Shown one piece after another: positions 15,835 through 24,436 of a stretch of DNA of 64,000 nt. Every line of letters begins with the position of its first letter. Position 1 is the first letter of the stretch. A program made the translations under genes and the position numbers. The notes under the pieces were generated by a model. The model ran no database searches, was not told the origin of the DNA, and saw only the letters and a list, made by a program, of their open reading frames with translations. The DNA comes from Flavobacterium yafengii (GTDB lineage Bacteria > Bacteroidota > Bacteroidia > Flavobacteriales > Flavobacteriaceae): the NCBI RefSeq assembly GCF_030010375.1, contig NZ_JASCRY010000001.1, positions 682,001-746,000 of the forward strand. The letters are read 5' to 3'.

Positions 15835-17055
15835 TTGAAACAAGTATTATTAGCAATTATAGTATTATTTTCTTTGATTTCTTGTAATAAATCTGAAGAG
15901 ATTCTTGAAAAAGAGATTATAAAACCAGCAGTTAAAAAGATAGAGTTTGGGTTTAAATATTCTGATTTTAATGTCATTCAGGATACGATACAAAAGGGAG
16001 ATACTTTTGGTACTTTACTGGAAGAACAAAATATTGGAGAGCGAGAAGTATATGATATAATCGCTAAAGTAAGAGATACTTTTGATGTGAGAACCATCAG
16101 GATAAATAGGCCTTTTACAATACTTCGGTCAAAAAACAAGAAGAATGCTTTACAGGTTTTTATCTATCAGCCGGATGCATTAAACTATTATGTAGTTGAT
16201 TTACGTGATACTGCTGTTGTTGTTTATAAAAAAACGAAACCCATTACTATTAAGCGACGCACTATTGGCGGAGTTTTGAAAGAGTCATTGTCAGAAACCT
16301 TAGGCAATGCCAAGATTGAAGGAGCATTGGCGAGTAAAATCTCTAAAATTTACGCCTATTCCATCGATTTTATGAAACTCAAAAAAGGAGATCGTTTTGC
16401 GATAACTTTTACGGAACGATTCATAAATGATACTGTTTATGACGGTGTGGAAGAACTGGAAGCTTCCTTTTTTGAATACAAAGGGAAAATTATTTACGCA
16501 TTTCCTTTTGCCCAAAATCCGAATTCAGACAAAATAGAATATTACGATGAAGATGGGAAAACCTTGAAAAATTTCTTTCTTAAATCTCCAATAAAATTTA
16601 GTAGAATATCTTCTCGATTTTCAACGAGTAGATTTCATCCAGTTCAGCACAGATGGAAAGCACACAAAGGAACGGATTATGCAGCGCCACGCGGCACACC
16701 TATTACTACAACTGCTGGCGGAGTTGTGGAGCAAAGTGGTTTTACTGCCGGAAATGGGAATTTTGTAAAAGTAAAACACAACGGAACCTACTCGACACAA
16801 TACTTACACATGTCTAAAATATTAGTGAGACGAGGTCAACGCGTTAGTCAAGGGCAGGTTATCGGTTTAGTAGGAAGCACAGGTTTGGCAACTGGACCGC
16901 ATGTATGTTATCGATTTTGGAAAAATGGTAAGCAAGTGGATGCGCTAAGACTTAAATTGCCTAGCGGAGAGCCTATGACCGGAAATAGTAAAAGTCGTTT
17001 TATTAAACAAATAACTCCGTTAAAATTTCAATTAGATAGTGTTGCTAATTTATAA
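15835..17055 (+). CDS. M23 family metallopeptidase lipoprotein
   Basis: This 406-residue envelope protein has a lipobox signal peptide (LFSLISC, Cys17), a LysM-like or OapA-like middle region and a C-terminal LytM domain. Zinc ligands His277 and Asp281 (HKGTD) and active-site His325 (YLHMS) are present. In the HxH motif the second His is replaced: GPHVCYRF gives His356 and Cys358, so Cys sits at a zinc-ligand position. It may be a peptidoglycan endopeptidase using Cys as ligand, or an inactive regulator. The start is a TTG: no ATG exists in frame after the upstream stop at 15820, and TTG places the signal peptide correctly. It is last in the DUF3108 operon. Confidence 0.9.
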   Translation: MKQVLLAIIVLFSLISCNKSEEILEKEIIKPAVKKIEFGFKYSDFNVIQDTIQKGDTFGTLLEEQNIGEREVYDIIAKVRDTFDVRTIRINRPFTILRSKNKKNALQVFIYQPDALNYYVVDLRDTAVVVYKKTKPITIKRRTIGGVLKESLSETLGNAKIEGALASKISKIYAYSIDFMKLKKGDRFAITFTERFINDTVYDGVEELEASFFEYKGKIIYAFPFAQNPNSDKIEYYDEDGKTLKNFFLKSPIKFSRISSRFSTSRFHPVQHRWKAHKGTDYAAPRGTPITTTAGGVVEQSGFTAGNGNFVKVKHNGTYSTQYLHMSKILVRRGQRVSQGQVIGLVGSTGLATGPHVCYRFWKNGKQVDALRLKLPSGEPMTGNSKSRFIKQITPLKFQLDSVANL

Positions 17056-17200
17056 TTCTACAATATAAATTGACTAAAAATATTTATTTAGTTTAAAAAC
17101 AGAAACACTTGATGTGCTTATTGGACGACCACTATTTAGTGTTTTTCCTGCTAAATTGTTATATAATCGAAAACTCATTTAGCATTAAAACTAATTTCAG

Positions 17201-17208
17201 TATTTTTG
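17201..17208 (+). promoter_or_regulatory. Putative -7 element of the pgi promoter
   Basis: TATTTTTG matches TAnnTTTG, 34 nt before the pgi ATG. A weak TTTA lies 20 nt upstream in place of TTTG. Confidence 0.45.
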
Positions 17209-17242
17209 CCAAATTCAAATAATACTACAAACTACCTAATAA

Positions 17243-18886
17243 ATGGCTTTAAATACAATAAACCCAACAGAAACGAACGCTTGGAAGAAACTTGAAATGC
17301 ATTACAACGAAATGCAAAAAGCTTCTATGCAAGAATTATTTCAATTGGACGCAAACAGAACTGAAAAATTCAATTTGAAATGGAATGATTTTTTAATTGA
17401 TTTTTCAAAAAATATTATCAATCAAGAAACACTTCAGTTATTATTAGAATTAGCAGATGAAGTAGGACTTAAAAGTGCTATTGCGGATTATTTTGACGGT
17501 GCTATAATCAATCAAACCGAAAATAGAGCTGTACTTCATACTGCATTGCGAGCCAAAGAATCAGCAATTATAAATGTTGATGGCGATAATGTGGTTTCTG
17601 AAATTTATGAAGTAAAAAGTAAAATAAAAGCATTTACCAATGAAGTAACTTCGGGCGAAAGAACTGGTTTTACAGGAAAACCGTTCACGGATGTTGTTAA
17701 TATAGGTATTGGAGGTTCAGATTTGGGTCCTGCTATGGCAGTTGAAGCATTGCAATTTTATAAAAATCATCTTAATGTTCATTTTGTTTCAAATGTGGAT
17801 GGGGATCATGTAAATGAGATTATAAAAAAACTAAATCCGGAAACTACGCTTTTTGTAATTGTTTCTAAAACATTTACAACGCAAGAAACACTGACTAATT
17901 CTGAAACTATCAGAAAATGGTTTCTAGAATCAGCTACTCAAGAAGATATTGCTAAACATTTTGTTGCGGTTTCTACCAATATCCAAAAAGTAACAGAGTT
18001 TGGGATAAATCCAAATAATGTATTTCCTATGTGGGATTGGGTTGGTGGAAGATTCTCTTTGTGGAGTGCCGTTGGACTTACTATAAGTTTAGCCGTAGGA
18101 TACGATAATTTTGATGAATTGTTAGAAGGGGCGAACGAAATGGACGAGCATTTCAAAACTGCTGATTTCGATAAAAATATGCCAGTAATATTGGCTTTAT
18201 TGAGTGTTTGGTACAATAATTTTTTTGGTGCCGAAAGTGAAGCTTTGATTCCTTACACACAATATCTGCAAAAATTAGCGCCTTATTTACAACAAGGGAC
18301 TATGGAAAGTAATGGTAAAAGTGTAGGTCGTGATGGAAAGCCTGTAAATTATCAAACGGGAACTATTATTTGGGGAGAGCCGGGAACTAATGCACAACAT
18401 GCCTTTTTTCAGTTAATTCACCAAGGAACAAAATTAATTCCTGCAGATTTTATTGGTTTTGTAACTCCTTTATATGGAGACAATAATCATCATGATAAAC
18501 TAATGTCTAACTTTTTTGCACAGACAGAAGCGTTAATGCATGGTAAATCTGGAGAACAAGTTCAGGCTGAATTCGATAAACAAGGTATTTCAGAAGACAA
18601 AGCTAAATTTCTTTTGCCGTTCAAAGTTTTCACGGGGAATAAGCCTACCAATACTATTTTAATCCAGAAGTTATCTCCGAAAACTTTAGGTTCTTTGATT
18701 GCTTTGTATGAGCATAAGATTTTTGTACAAGGAATTATCTGGAATATTTTTAGTTTTGATCAATGGGGTGTTGAATTAGGAAAACAATTGGCTAATTCTA
18801 TTTTGGAGGAAATTAATACTAAAACGGTCAAAAGTCATGACGGTTCTACAGCTTTTTTATTGAATCATTTTCTGATGAATAAATAG
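17243..18886 (+). CDS. pgi: Glucose-6-phosphate isomerase
   Basis: This cytoplasmic enzyme interconverts glucose 6-phosphate and fructose 6-phosphate. The 547 residues match the long bacterial/eukaryotic PGI type. Sugar-phosphate-binding motifs are visible: [13 protein letters not shown], the SKTFTTQET loop, the signature [12 protein letters not shown], and the catalytic region [19 protein letters not shown]. The C-terminal [15 protein letters not shown] signature carries the catalytic Lys. The length is normal and no key residue is missing. It has its own promoter box upstream and a strong terminator downstream, so it is probably a single-gene unit. Confidence 0.97.
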   Translation: MALNTINPTETNAWKKLEMHYNEMQKASMQELFQLDANRTEKFNLKWNDFLIDFSKNIINQETLQLLLELADEVGLKSAIADYFDGAIINQTENRAVLHTALRAKESAIINVDGDNVVSEIYEVKSKIKAFTNEVTSGERTGFTGKPFTDVVNIGIGGSDLGPAMAVEALQFYKNHLNVHFVSNVDGDHVNEIIKKLNPETTLFVIVSKTFTTQETLTNSETIRKWFLESATQEDIAKHFVAVSTNIQKVTEFGINPNNVFPMWDWVGGRFSLWSAVGLTISLAVGYDNFDELLEGANEMDEHFKTADFDKNMPVILALLSVWYNNFFGAESEALIPYTQYLQKLAPYLQQGTMESNGKSVGRDGKPVNYQTGTIIWGEPGTNAQHAFFQLIHQGTKLIPADFIGFVTPLYGDNNHHDKLMSNFFAQTEALMHGKSGEQVQAEFDKQGISEDKAKFLLPFKVFTGNKPTNTILIQKLSPKTLGSLIALYEHKIFVQGIIWNIFSFDQWGVELGKQLANSILEEINTKTVKSHDGSTAFLLNHFLMNK

Positions 18887-18974
18887 AGTGATTTATGTTG
18901 TTTGTCTCTACAATTTCATAAGATATTTTATAATTTAAATTTTTTTTACTTTTTTTAGTATTTAAAAGAAGTCA

Positions 18975-19009
18975 AAAACCCTGATTTTATCTAAATCAGG
19001 GTTTTTTGT
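18975..19009 (+). terminator. Terminator of pgi
   Basis: AACCCTGATTT / AAATCAGGGTT hairpin followed by a T run, about 90 nt after the pgi stop. Confidence 0.9.
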
Positions 19010-19222
19010 TTATAAGGTACTCTGTTTTAGTGATTTTTAAAAAAATAGCCTCGTATTTTGCTTAAATTTATTTTTACTTTTTTAGTTAAAATATTAACAA
19101 AAAACCAGTATAATAATTATATTTTTTAATAAAAAAATACCCAAAATAAATTTAAGATAAAAATCCTACTTGAAAATATGCTTTTCTTAACGTTGTGTTA
19201 ACTTTTTAAAGCAAAAATGTTA

Positions 19223-19230
19223 TATTTTTG
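19223..19230 (+). promoter_or_regulatory. Putative -7 element of the Oar-like receptor promoter
   Basis: TATTTTTG, 24 nt before the ATG at 19255, is a full match to TAnnTTTG. The nearest TTG (19193-19195) is 27 nt upstream, longer than ideal. Confidence 0.45.
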
Positions 19231-19254
19231 CCAAATATTAATAAACTAAACAAT

Positions 19255-22200
19255 ATGAAAAAATTATTAAAATTATTTTTAATTCTAGTTGTACTAATGT
19301 TTGCTAGCTCTGGAGTTTATGCTCAGGGTAACACTACCTCTTCTATTAGTGGTAATGTTTATGATAAGGATTCTCAAACCTTACCAGGGGCATCAATTCT
19401 TGCAACACACACTCCATCAGGTACTCGATACACTGCATCTACAGATGGTACAGGTAACTTCAGAATCTCGAACATGAGAGTTGGAGGTCCATACAAAATT
19501 GTAATTACTTTTGTTGGATTTAAAACTTTTGAAGATAGTGATGTTTACCTTCAATTAGGTGATACTAAAGATTTTAAAGTTGTTTTACAAGAAGAGTCAA
19601 ATGAATTACAAGAAGTTGTAGTTAGAACTTCAAGAGATAACACCTTTAATTCACAAAGAACTGGAGCTCAAACAGTAATCAATTCAGATAAAATCAAAGC
19701 ATTGCCTTCTTTATCTAGAAATATTTCAGATTTTGCCAGACTAACACCACAAGCTCAATTAAGAGGTGATGATGTTTTATCTATTGGAGGTCAAAACAAC
19801 AGATTCAATGCTATTTATATTGATGGAGCTGTAAGTAATGACGTTTTTGGATTAGCTGCAAATGGAACTAATGGAGGTCAAACAGGAGTAAGTCCTATCT
19901 CTATTGATGCAATTGAGCAATTTCAAGTAAGTGTTGCGCCTTATGATGTAAAACTATCTGGTTTTGCTGGTGGAGCAATTAGCGCGATTACTAAATCAGG
20001 AACTAATAATTTTGAAGGATCTGCTTATTTTTTTAATAGAGATGAATCCTTAGCAGGAAAAACACCTCCTTCATTAGTTGGGGCAAATGGAAGACAAAAA
20101 TTAGCTGATTTTTCTGCTCAGACCTATGGTGTTCGTGCTGGTGGATCAATTGTAAAAGATAAATTGTTTTATTTCATCAATTATGAAAGACAAGACAATG
20201 AGACACCACAGCCTTTTGACGCTTCAACTTATACAGGATTGTCTGGAAACAGATTGGGAGAATTAAGAACTAAACTTGCTACTTACGGCTATGATCCAGG
20301 TTCTTTTGAAAATAATGTACGTACACTTGTAAGTGATAAGATTATCGGTAAATTAGACTGGAATATTAATGACAACCACAAATTGTCTTTAAAGCATAGT
20401 TACGTTACTGCTGAACAATTTTCTCCAAGCCGTTCTTCTGCTACTGCAATTAGTTTCATAAATGGTAGTCAATTATTTAATTCTAAAACGAACTCTACCG
20501 CTTTAGAATTAAACTCAAGATTTGGAAATAAATTTTCAAATAATTTAGTAGTTGCATATACTACTGTAGTTGATGATAGAGATGCAGCTGGAGATCCATT
20601 TCCAACTGTACAAATTTTTGACGGAGCTAACCAAAGTATTTTCTTTGGAGCAGAGGGATTTTCTACAGCAAATCTTTTAGATCAAAAGATATTGACAATT
20701 ACAGATAATTTTGAAATCAATGTTGGAATCAACAAAATTACTATTGGTACTCACAATGAGTTTTCTCAATCCAAAAACGTGTTTTTTGGAAACAATTTTG
20801 GGTCTTACAGATATGCTACATTGGACGATTTCTTACTTGACAGAAAACCGAACAGATATATATTGAATTACTCTTTAGTTGGTGGAAGTGGAGATGATTC
20901 TCAAGGAGCTGCTGAATTTGGAACAAAACAATTTGGATTCTACTTACAAAATGATATGAGATTATCGGATAATTTTAAATTATCTTATGGAGTGAGAGTT
21001 GACGTACCAGTTTGGGAAAACGGTTTAGGTAACGATGATTTTAATAACAGAATAATTCCTTTATTGGAAGCTGCCGGTAAAAATTTACAAGGAGCTAGAG
21101 TAGGAGAAAGAATTAATACTACAGCTCATTTTGCACCACGTTTAGGGTTTAATTATGATGTAAATGGTAAGAAATCTACTCAAATTAGAGGTGGTGTAGG
21201 AGTCTTTACATCTAGATTGCCATTAGTATGGCCAGGTGGAACGTACAACAACAATGGTGTTACCCAAGGAGCTATTTCAATTAATAATTCTACATCAACA
21301 CCAACGCCAGTTTTTAATCCAAATACAAGCGTAGACAGTCAGCTTGCTCCACTTCCTGCTTCTTACCCTAGACCAGGTTCAGGTCGTACAGGTGGTAACA
21401 TTGATTTGTTTGCAAAAGATTTCAAATTGCCTCAAGTATTCAAAGCAAGTTTTGCTGTTGATCAAAAATTACCATTAGGTTTTGTTTTGACATCTGAAAT
21501 CACATATAATGATAATATGAGTGCAGTTACATACGAAAACTTAAACATCAGAAATTCATCAAGTAATTTAACAGGGGCTGATACAAGACCACGTTATAAT
21601 GGAAATACTAGAGTTGATAATTCTTATTTAGGAGTGTATTTAGGTTCTAACACCGATGAAGGGAAAGCGTATAATATAGCTTTTACATTGACTAAAAACT
21701 TTAGATCTGACTTTATTGATGCTAATATTTCTGGAACTTATTCTTATGGTAAATCTACTGTTTTATTGGATGCAACTTCTTCTCAAAACAGTTCACAGTG
21801 GAACAATACTGAAACAGTTAATGGTGCAAACTATTTAGCGCTTTCAAGATCTGATTTTGATCCAGGAAGAAGAATTGTTTCTAATGGTAATGCTACATTC
21901 AAATGGAGTAAATTCACTAAATCTAGAATAGGTGTATTCTACGAAGGAGCTCAAGGAACTCCTATCAGTTATGTTTATAATGATTCGGGTCGTTTATTGC
22001 AAGATACATTCTCTAATTCAGCATTGATTTATATTCCAGCTGCTCAAAGTGAGATTAGACTTGTTTCTACAACAGCAAATCCATTATCACCTCAATTACA
22101 ATGGGATGCTTTAAACGCTTTTATCGAAGGGAATGAGTACTTAAGAGGTAGAAAAGGTGGTTATGCTGAGCGTAATGGGGATCGTTTAAAAACAAGTCAT

Positions 22201-22503
22201 GTAGTTGATTTAAAATTCGCGCAAGAATTTACTTTTAACATTGGTAAAAAGAAACATACATTAGAGTTTACCGCAGACATTTTTAACTTTACCAATCTTT
22301 TAAATAAAAATTGGGGTAAAAGATATTTTACAAGCAATGACCAAGTACAGTTGCTAACACAAGTTGGTTTCTTAACGGGTACTAACACACCTACTTTTAG
22401 CTACAACCCTGTTGTAGGTAACAGTATTAACCAAGCTGATGATGTAGGTTTGAACTCATCAAGATGGCAAATGCAAACTGGTGTTCGTTATACGTTCAAC
22501 TAG
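19255..22503 (+). CDS. TonB-dependent receptor, Oar-like, with carboxypeptidase-regulatory domain
   Basis: This 1082-residue outer-membrane protein has a signal peptide ending VYAQG. A carboxypeptidase-regulatory-like domain follows (SSISGNVYDKDSQTLPGASI). The plug comes next (IGGQNNRFNAIYIDGAVSND), then a long 22-strand-type barrel ending in an aromatic-rich strand (GVRYTFN). This matches Oar-type receptors, which import unknown ligands or export/assemble surface material. No SusD partner or TonB/ExbBD gene lies nearby, so the substrate is not indicated. I chose the ATG at 19255 because it begins the signal peptide; the upstream in-frame start would overlap the promoter box. Strong terminators lie on both sides. 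Confidence 0.92.
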   Translation: MKKLLKLFLILVVLMFASSGVYAQGNTTSSISGNVYDKDSQTLPGASILATHTPSGTRYTASTDGTGNFRISNMRVGGPYKIVITFVGFKTFEDSDVYLQLGDTKDFKVVLQEESNELQEVVVRTSRDNTFNSQRTGAQTVINSDKIKALPSLSRNISDFARLTPQAQLRGDDVLSIGGQNNRFNAIYIDGAVSNDVFGLAANGTNGGQTGVSPISIDAIEQFQVSVAPYDVKLSGFAGGAISAITKSGTNNFEGSAYFFNRDESLAGKTPPSLVGANGRQKLADFSAQTYGVRAGGSIVKDKLFYFINYERQDNETPQPFDASTYTGLSGNRLGELRTKLATYGYDPGSFENNVRTLVSDKIIGKLDWNINDNHKLSLKHSYVTAEQFSPSRSSATAISFINGSQLFNSKTNSTALELNSRFGNKFSNNLVVAYTTVVDDRDAAGDPFPTVQIFDGANQSIFFGAEGFSTANLLDQKILTITDNFEINVGINKITIGTHNEFSQSKNVFFGNNFGSYRYATLDDFLLDRKPNRYILNYSLVGGSGDDSQGAAEFGTKQFGFYLQNDMRLSDNFKLSYGVRVDVPVWENGLGNDDFNNRIIPLLEAAGKNLQGARVGERINTTAHFAPRLGFNYDVNGKKSTQIRGGVGVFTSRLPLVWPGGTYNNNGVTQGAISINNSTSTPTPVFNPNTSVDSQLAPLPASYPRPGSGRTGGNIDLFAKDFKLPQVFKASFAVDQKLPLGFVLTSEITYNDNMSAVTYENLNIRNSSSNLTGADTRPRYNGNTRVDNSYLGVYLGSNTDEGKAYNIAFTLTKNFRSDFIDANISGTYSYGKSTVLLDATSSQNSSQWNNTETVNGANYLALSRSDFDPGRRIVSNGNATFKWSKFTKSRIGVFYEGAQGTPISYVYNDSGRLLQDTFSNSALIYIPAAQSEIRLVSTTANPLSPQLQWDALNAFIEGNEYLRGRKGGYAERNGDRLKTSHVVDLKFAQEFTFNIGKKKHTLEFTADIFNFTNLLNKNWGKRYFTSNDQVQLLTQVGFLTGTNTPTFSYNPVVGNSINQADDVGLNSSRWQMQTGVRYTFN

Positions 22504-22520
22504 TTTAGTTTAAAATATTG

Positions 22521-22554
22521 CAACCCTCATTTCAATGAAATGAGGGTTTTTTTA
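22521..22554 (+). terminator. Terminator of the Oar-like receptor gene
   Basis: AACCCTCATTT / AAATGAGGGTT hairpin followed by a T run, 18 nt after the stop. Confidence 0.92.
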
Positions 22555-22595
22555 TGCCTTTTTTTCTTATATTTGTTAAAACAAAAACATTATTT

Positions 22596-23030
22596 ATGTA
22601 CGATTTTATTCAAAAATTCCATTCAGGCTGGGGATATTTAGCACTTTTAGTATTAGTGATTGCAGTGGTTAATTCCTTTTTAGGGATGTCTTCTAAAAAA
22701 GATTTTACTTCAAAAGACAGGAAAATTGCATTGTTTGCATTAATAGCAATACACACACAATTATTAGTTGGGTTGGTTTTATACTTTGTATCTCCTAATG
22801 GATTAAATATGATAAAAGCAGTTGGAATGGGTGGATTGACAACTGAAAGCAGGTTATTGGCTTTAGAGCATCCTTTAATAAATATTATTGCGATTGTTCT
22901 AATTACAATTGGTTGGTCTAAGCACAAAAAATTAATAGCTAGTGAATCAAAATTCAAAACTTTCTCCATTTTTTATGGTTTAGGATTAGTACTTATTTTA
23001 AGTAGAATTCCATGGAAAATTTGGTTTTAA
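22596..23030 (+). CDS. Small four-helix membrane protein, function unknown
   Basis: This 144-residue protein has four hydrophobic segments (about residues 9-31, 46-67, 92-110 and 121-138). The conserved-looking parts are MYDFIQKFHSGWGYLALLVL and the His residues near the membrane faces (LEHPLINI, IAIHTQLL). The His spacing could suit haem or metal binding, as in some cytochrome-like proteins, but I cannot show this. I chose the ATG at 22596 because a TATATTTG box (22568-22575) lies 20 nt upstream; a longer frame starting at 22554 would cover that box. Homologues in Flavobacteriaceae are usually annotated as hypothetical. Confidence 0.75.
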   Translation: MYDFIQKFHSGWGYLALLVLVIAVVNSFLGMSSKKDFTSKDRKIALFALIAIHTQLLVGLVLYFVSPNGLNMIKAVGMGGLTTESRLLALEHPLINIIAIVLITIGWSKHKKLIASESKFKTFSIFYGLGLVLILSRIPWKIWF

Positions 23031-23111
23031 AAACCAATTAAAGCTCTAGAAATAGGGCTTTTTTTATCTAGGTATGGTTTTTGTAAAATAGATTTAACTA
23101 ATACGATATAT

Positions 23112-23594
23112 ATGAAAAAATCAATAACATTATTTTTTTTACTTGCAATTATTAGCTTAGTCAGCAGCCAAAGTTCAATCTCAGAAAAACAAAAAGCAGC
23201 AACACAAAAAGATACGCTCAAAAAAGGTAAAGCAACAATTGAATTGCAAGAAAACAAAATAGATTCTTTAATAACTTCATTAGGGAAATTTAAAATCTAT
23301 AAAAAAGAAGCACATGCATCCTATTATGCCGATAAATTTAATGGAAGACGCACTACAAGTGGCAGCAAGTTTGATAATAATAAATATACCGCAGCACACA
23401 AAAAACTTCCTTTTGGTACAAAAGTAAAAGTGACTAATGAAAAAAATGGAAAGTCCGTAATTGTAGAAATTACCGACAGAGGACCATTTGTTAAGTCTAG
23501 AGAAATTGATCTTTCAAAACGAGCGTTTATGGATATTACCTCCAATAAAAGTAGTGGTGGAATGAAAGTAACAATGGCGATATTAAGTAATTAA
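23112..23594 (+). CDS. RlpA-like septal ring lytic transglycosylase family protein
   Basis: This 160-residue exported protein has an N-terminal signal peptide (MKKSITLFFLLAIISLVSS), a lysine/glutamine-rich linker and a C-terminal double-psi beta-barrel domain from about residue 70. The domain carries ASYYADKFNGRRTTSG, FGTKVKVTNEKNGKS and ITDRGPF, the signature of RlpA and related lytic transglycosylases, including the probable catalytic Asp. It lacks the SPOR domain of the E. coli protein. It probably cleaves glycan strands or binds them in the periplasm. It stands alone on the plus strand and converges with the CYTH gene, the two stops being one base apart. Confidence 0.9.
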   Translation: MKKSITLFFLLAIISLVSSQSSISEKQKAATQKDTLKKGKATIELQENKIDSLITSLGKFKIYKKEAHASYYADKFNGRRTTSGSKFDNNKYTAAHKKLPFGTKVKVTNEKNGKSVIVEITDRGPFVKSREIDLSKRAFMDITSNKSSGGMKVTMAILSN

Positions 23595-23595
23595 A

Positions 23596-24063
23596 TCACC
23601 AGTTTTTGTATGGATTAGTGCTTAAATAAGCATTGTAATAACGGTTGTTGTTAGTCACTTCGTCACCTAACCAGCTTGGTTTTTCAAAAATTTCCGTTTC
23701 AGAATTAAGCTCAATTTCTGCTACAATCAATCCTTCATTTTCACCATAGAATTCATCAACCTCAAAAACATGATTGCCTCGTTTTATCTCAAAACGAGTT
23801 TTGTCAATAACACCTTTTTCGCATAACAATAATAATTCCTTTGCTTCGGCAACAGGAATTTCTTTTTCCCACTCAAAACGGGACATGCCGGAATCATTTG
23901 AAATCCCTTTTATGGTCAAATATCCTTTATCGCCTTTTATGCGTACTCGAACCGTACGTTCCGGTACCGAACTTAAATACCCTTGTGCAATGTGATTTTG
24001 AGTGAAAACTTCTTTCTTGAACGAATCGTCAGTCACCAAAAATTTTCTTTCTATCTCAATCAT
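23596..24063 (-). CDS. CYTH domain-containing protein (adenylate cyclase/thiamine triphosphatase-like)
   Basis: This 155-residue protein is a single CYTH domain that starts with the ExExK signature (IEIERKFLV, residues 2-10). Metal- and triphosphate-binding residues follow in strands such as RTVRVRIKGDKGYLTIKG and RFEWEKEIP, and the C-terminal NRYYNAYLS segment is typical. Relatives act on inorganic triphosphate, thiamine triphosphate or ATP. For bacterial members of this size, triphosphatase activity is the most likely. It ends one base from the RlpA stop. A structured repeat element lies directly upstream, at 24080. Confidence 0.88.
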   Translation of the reverse strand: MIEIERKFLVTDDSFKKEVFTQNHIAQGYLSSVPERTVRVRIKGDKGYLTIKGISNDSGMSRFEWEKEIPVAEAKELLLLCEKGVIDKTRFEIKRGNHVFEVDEFYGENEGLIVAEIELNSETEIFEKPSWLGDEVTNNNRYYNAYLSTNPYKNW

Positions 24064-24436
24064 TTTTTATAAATATTTTGGAGCTATGTCCAGCTATTCG
24101 TTTCAATTTCTCAATCATAAAACTTTTTTCTATTTTTAAAAAAGGAGCTTCTTTGGTCGCTCTTTTTTTAAAAGAAAAAATAGTTTTTTTCAATCGAAGA
24201 TTTTCACTCCTATCTGGGCTAATCCAGGAACCCAAAGGTATCAAATATTTCTATTTTTCGTACTTTAATATTTTTCATCAAGATTTTTTCATCAAAAAAA
24301 GATCTTATTACACTGTAAATTAGTTTTCGAGTAAATGCGCTTCAGTATTAAGGAATTTTTGCCTCTTATTTAATAGTTATTTTATCAATAAGTTAATGGA
24401 AGTTATGGTGTCGATTTGTATTTTTACAAAAACCGA
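24064..24436. other. Intergenic region between CYTH and the Gcr-type gene
   Basis: These 373 bases contain the type-1 structured repeat copy B (24080-24222), and otherwise AT-rich sequence with no convincing frame. A frame running through the repeat (24078-24323) is low-complexity Phe/Lys/Ile and is not taken as a gene. Confidence 0.5.
24080..24222 (+). repeat. Structured intergenic repeat, type 1, copy B (long variant)
   Basis: It starts GGAGCTATGTCCAGCTATTC and ends CACTCCTATCTGGGCTAA. AGC (24082-24084) pairs with GCT (24218-24220), and CCAG (24090-24093) with CTGG (24214-24217). Relative to copies A, C and D (CCTG with CAGG), both sides have changed so that pairing is kept. The interior is longer than in other copies and rich in T and A runs that can pair with each other, including AGC / GCT arms at 24144-24168. 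Confidence 0.75.

Larger units (their letters stand above)
18887..19254. other. AT-rich intergenic region between pgi and the TonB receptor gene
   Basis: These 368 bases contain the pgi terminator (18975-19009), a very AT-rich stretch with several short homopolymer runs, and a TATTTTTG box (19223-19230) for the receptor. I see no open frame or RNA gene. The length leaves room for regulatory sites of the receptor gene that I cannot identify. Confidence 0.5.

Noticed and set aside
19255..22503. SusC-type polysaccharide utilisation locus
   Set aside because: The receptor has Oar-like features and no SusD, glycosidase or sensor gene lies nearby.
24078..24323. An 81-codon frame upstream of the Gcr-type gene
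   Set aside because: It runs through structured repeat copy B, is low-complexity Phe/Lys/Ile and has no recognisable domain.
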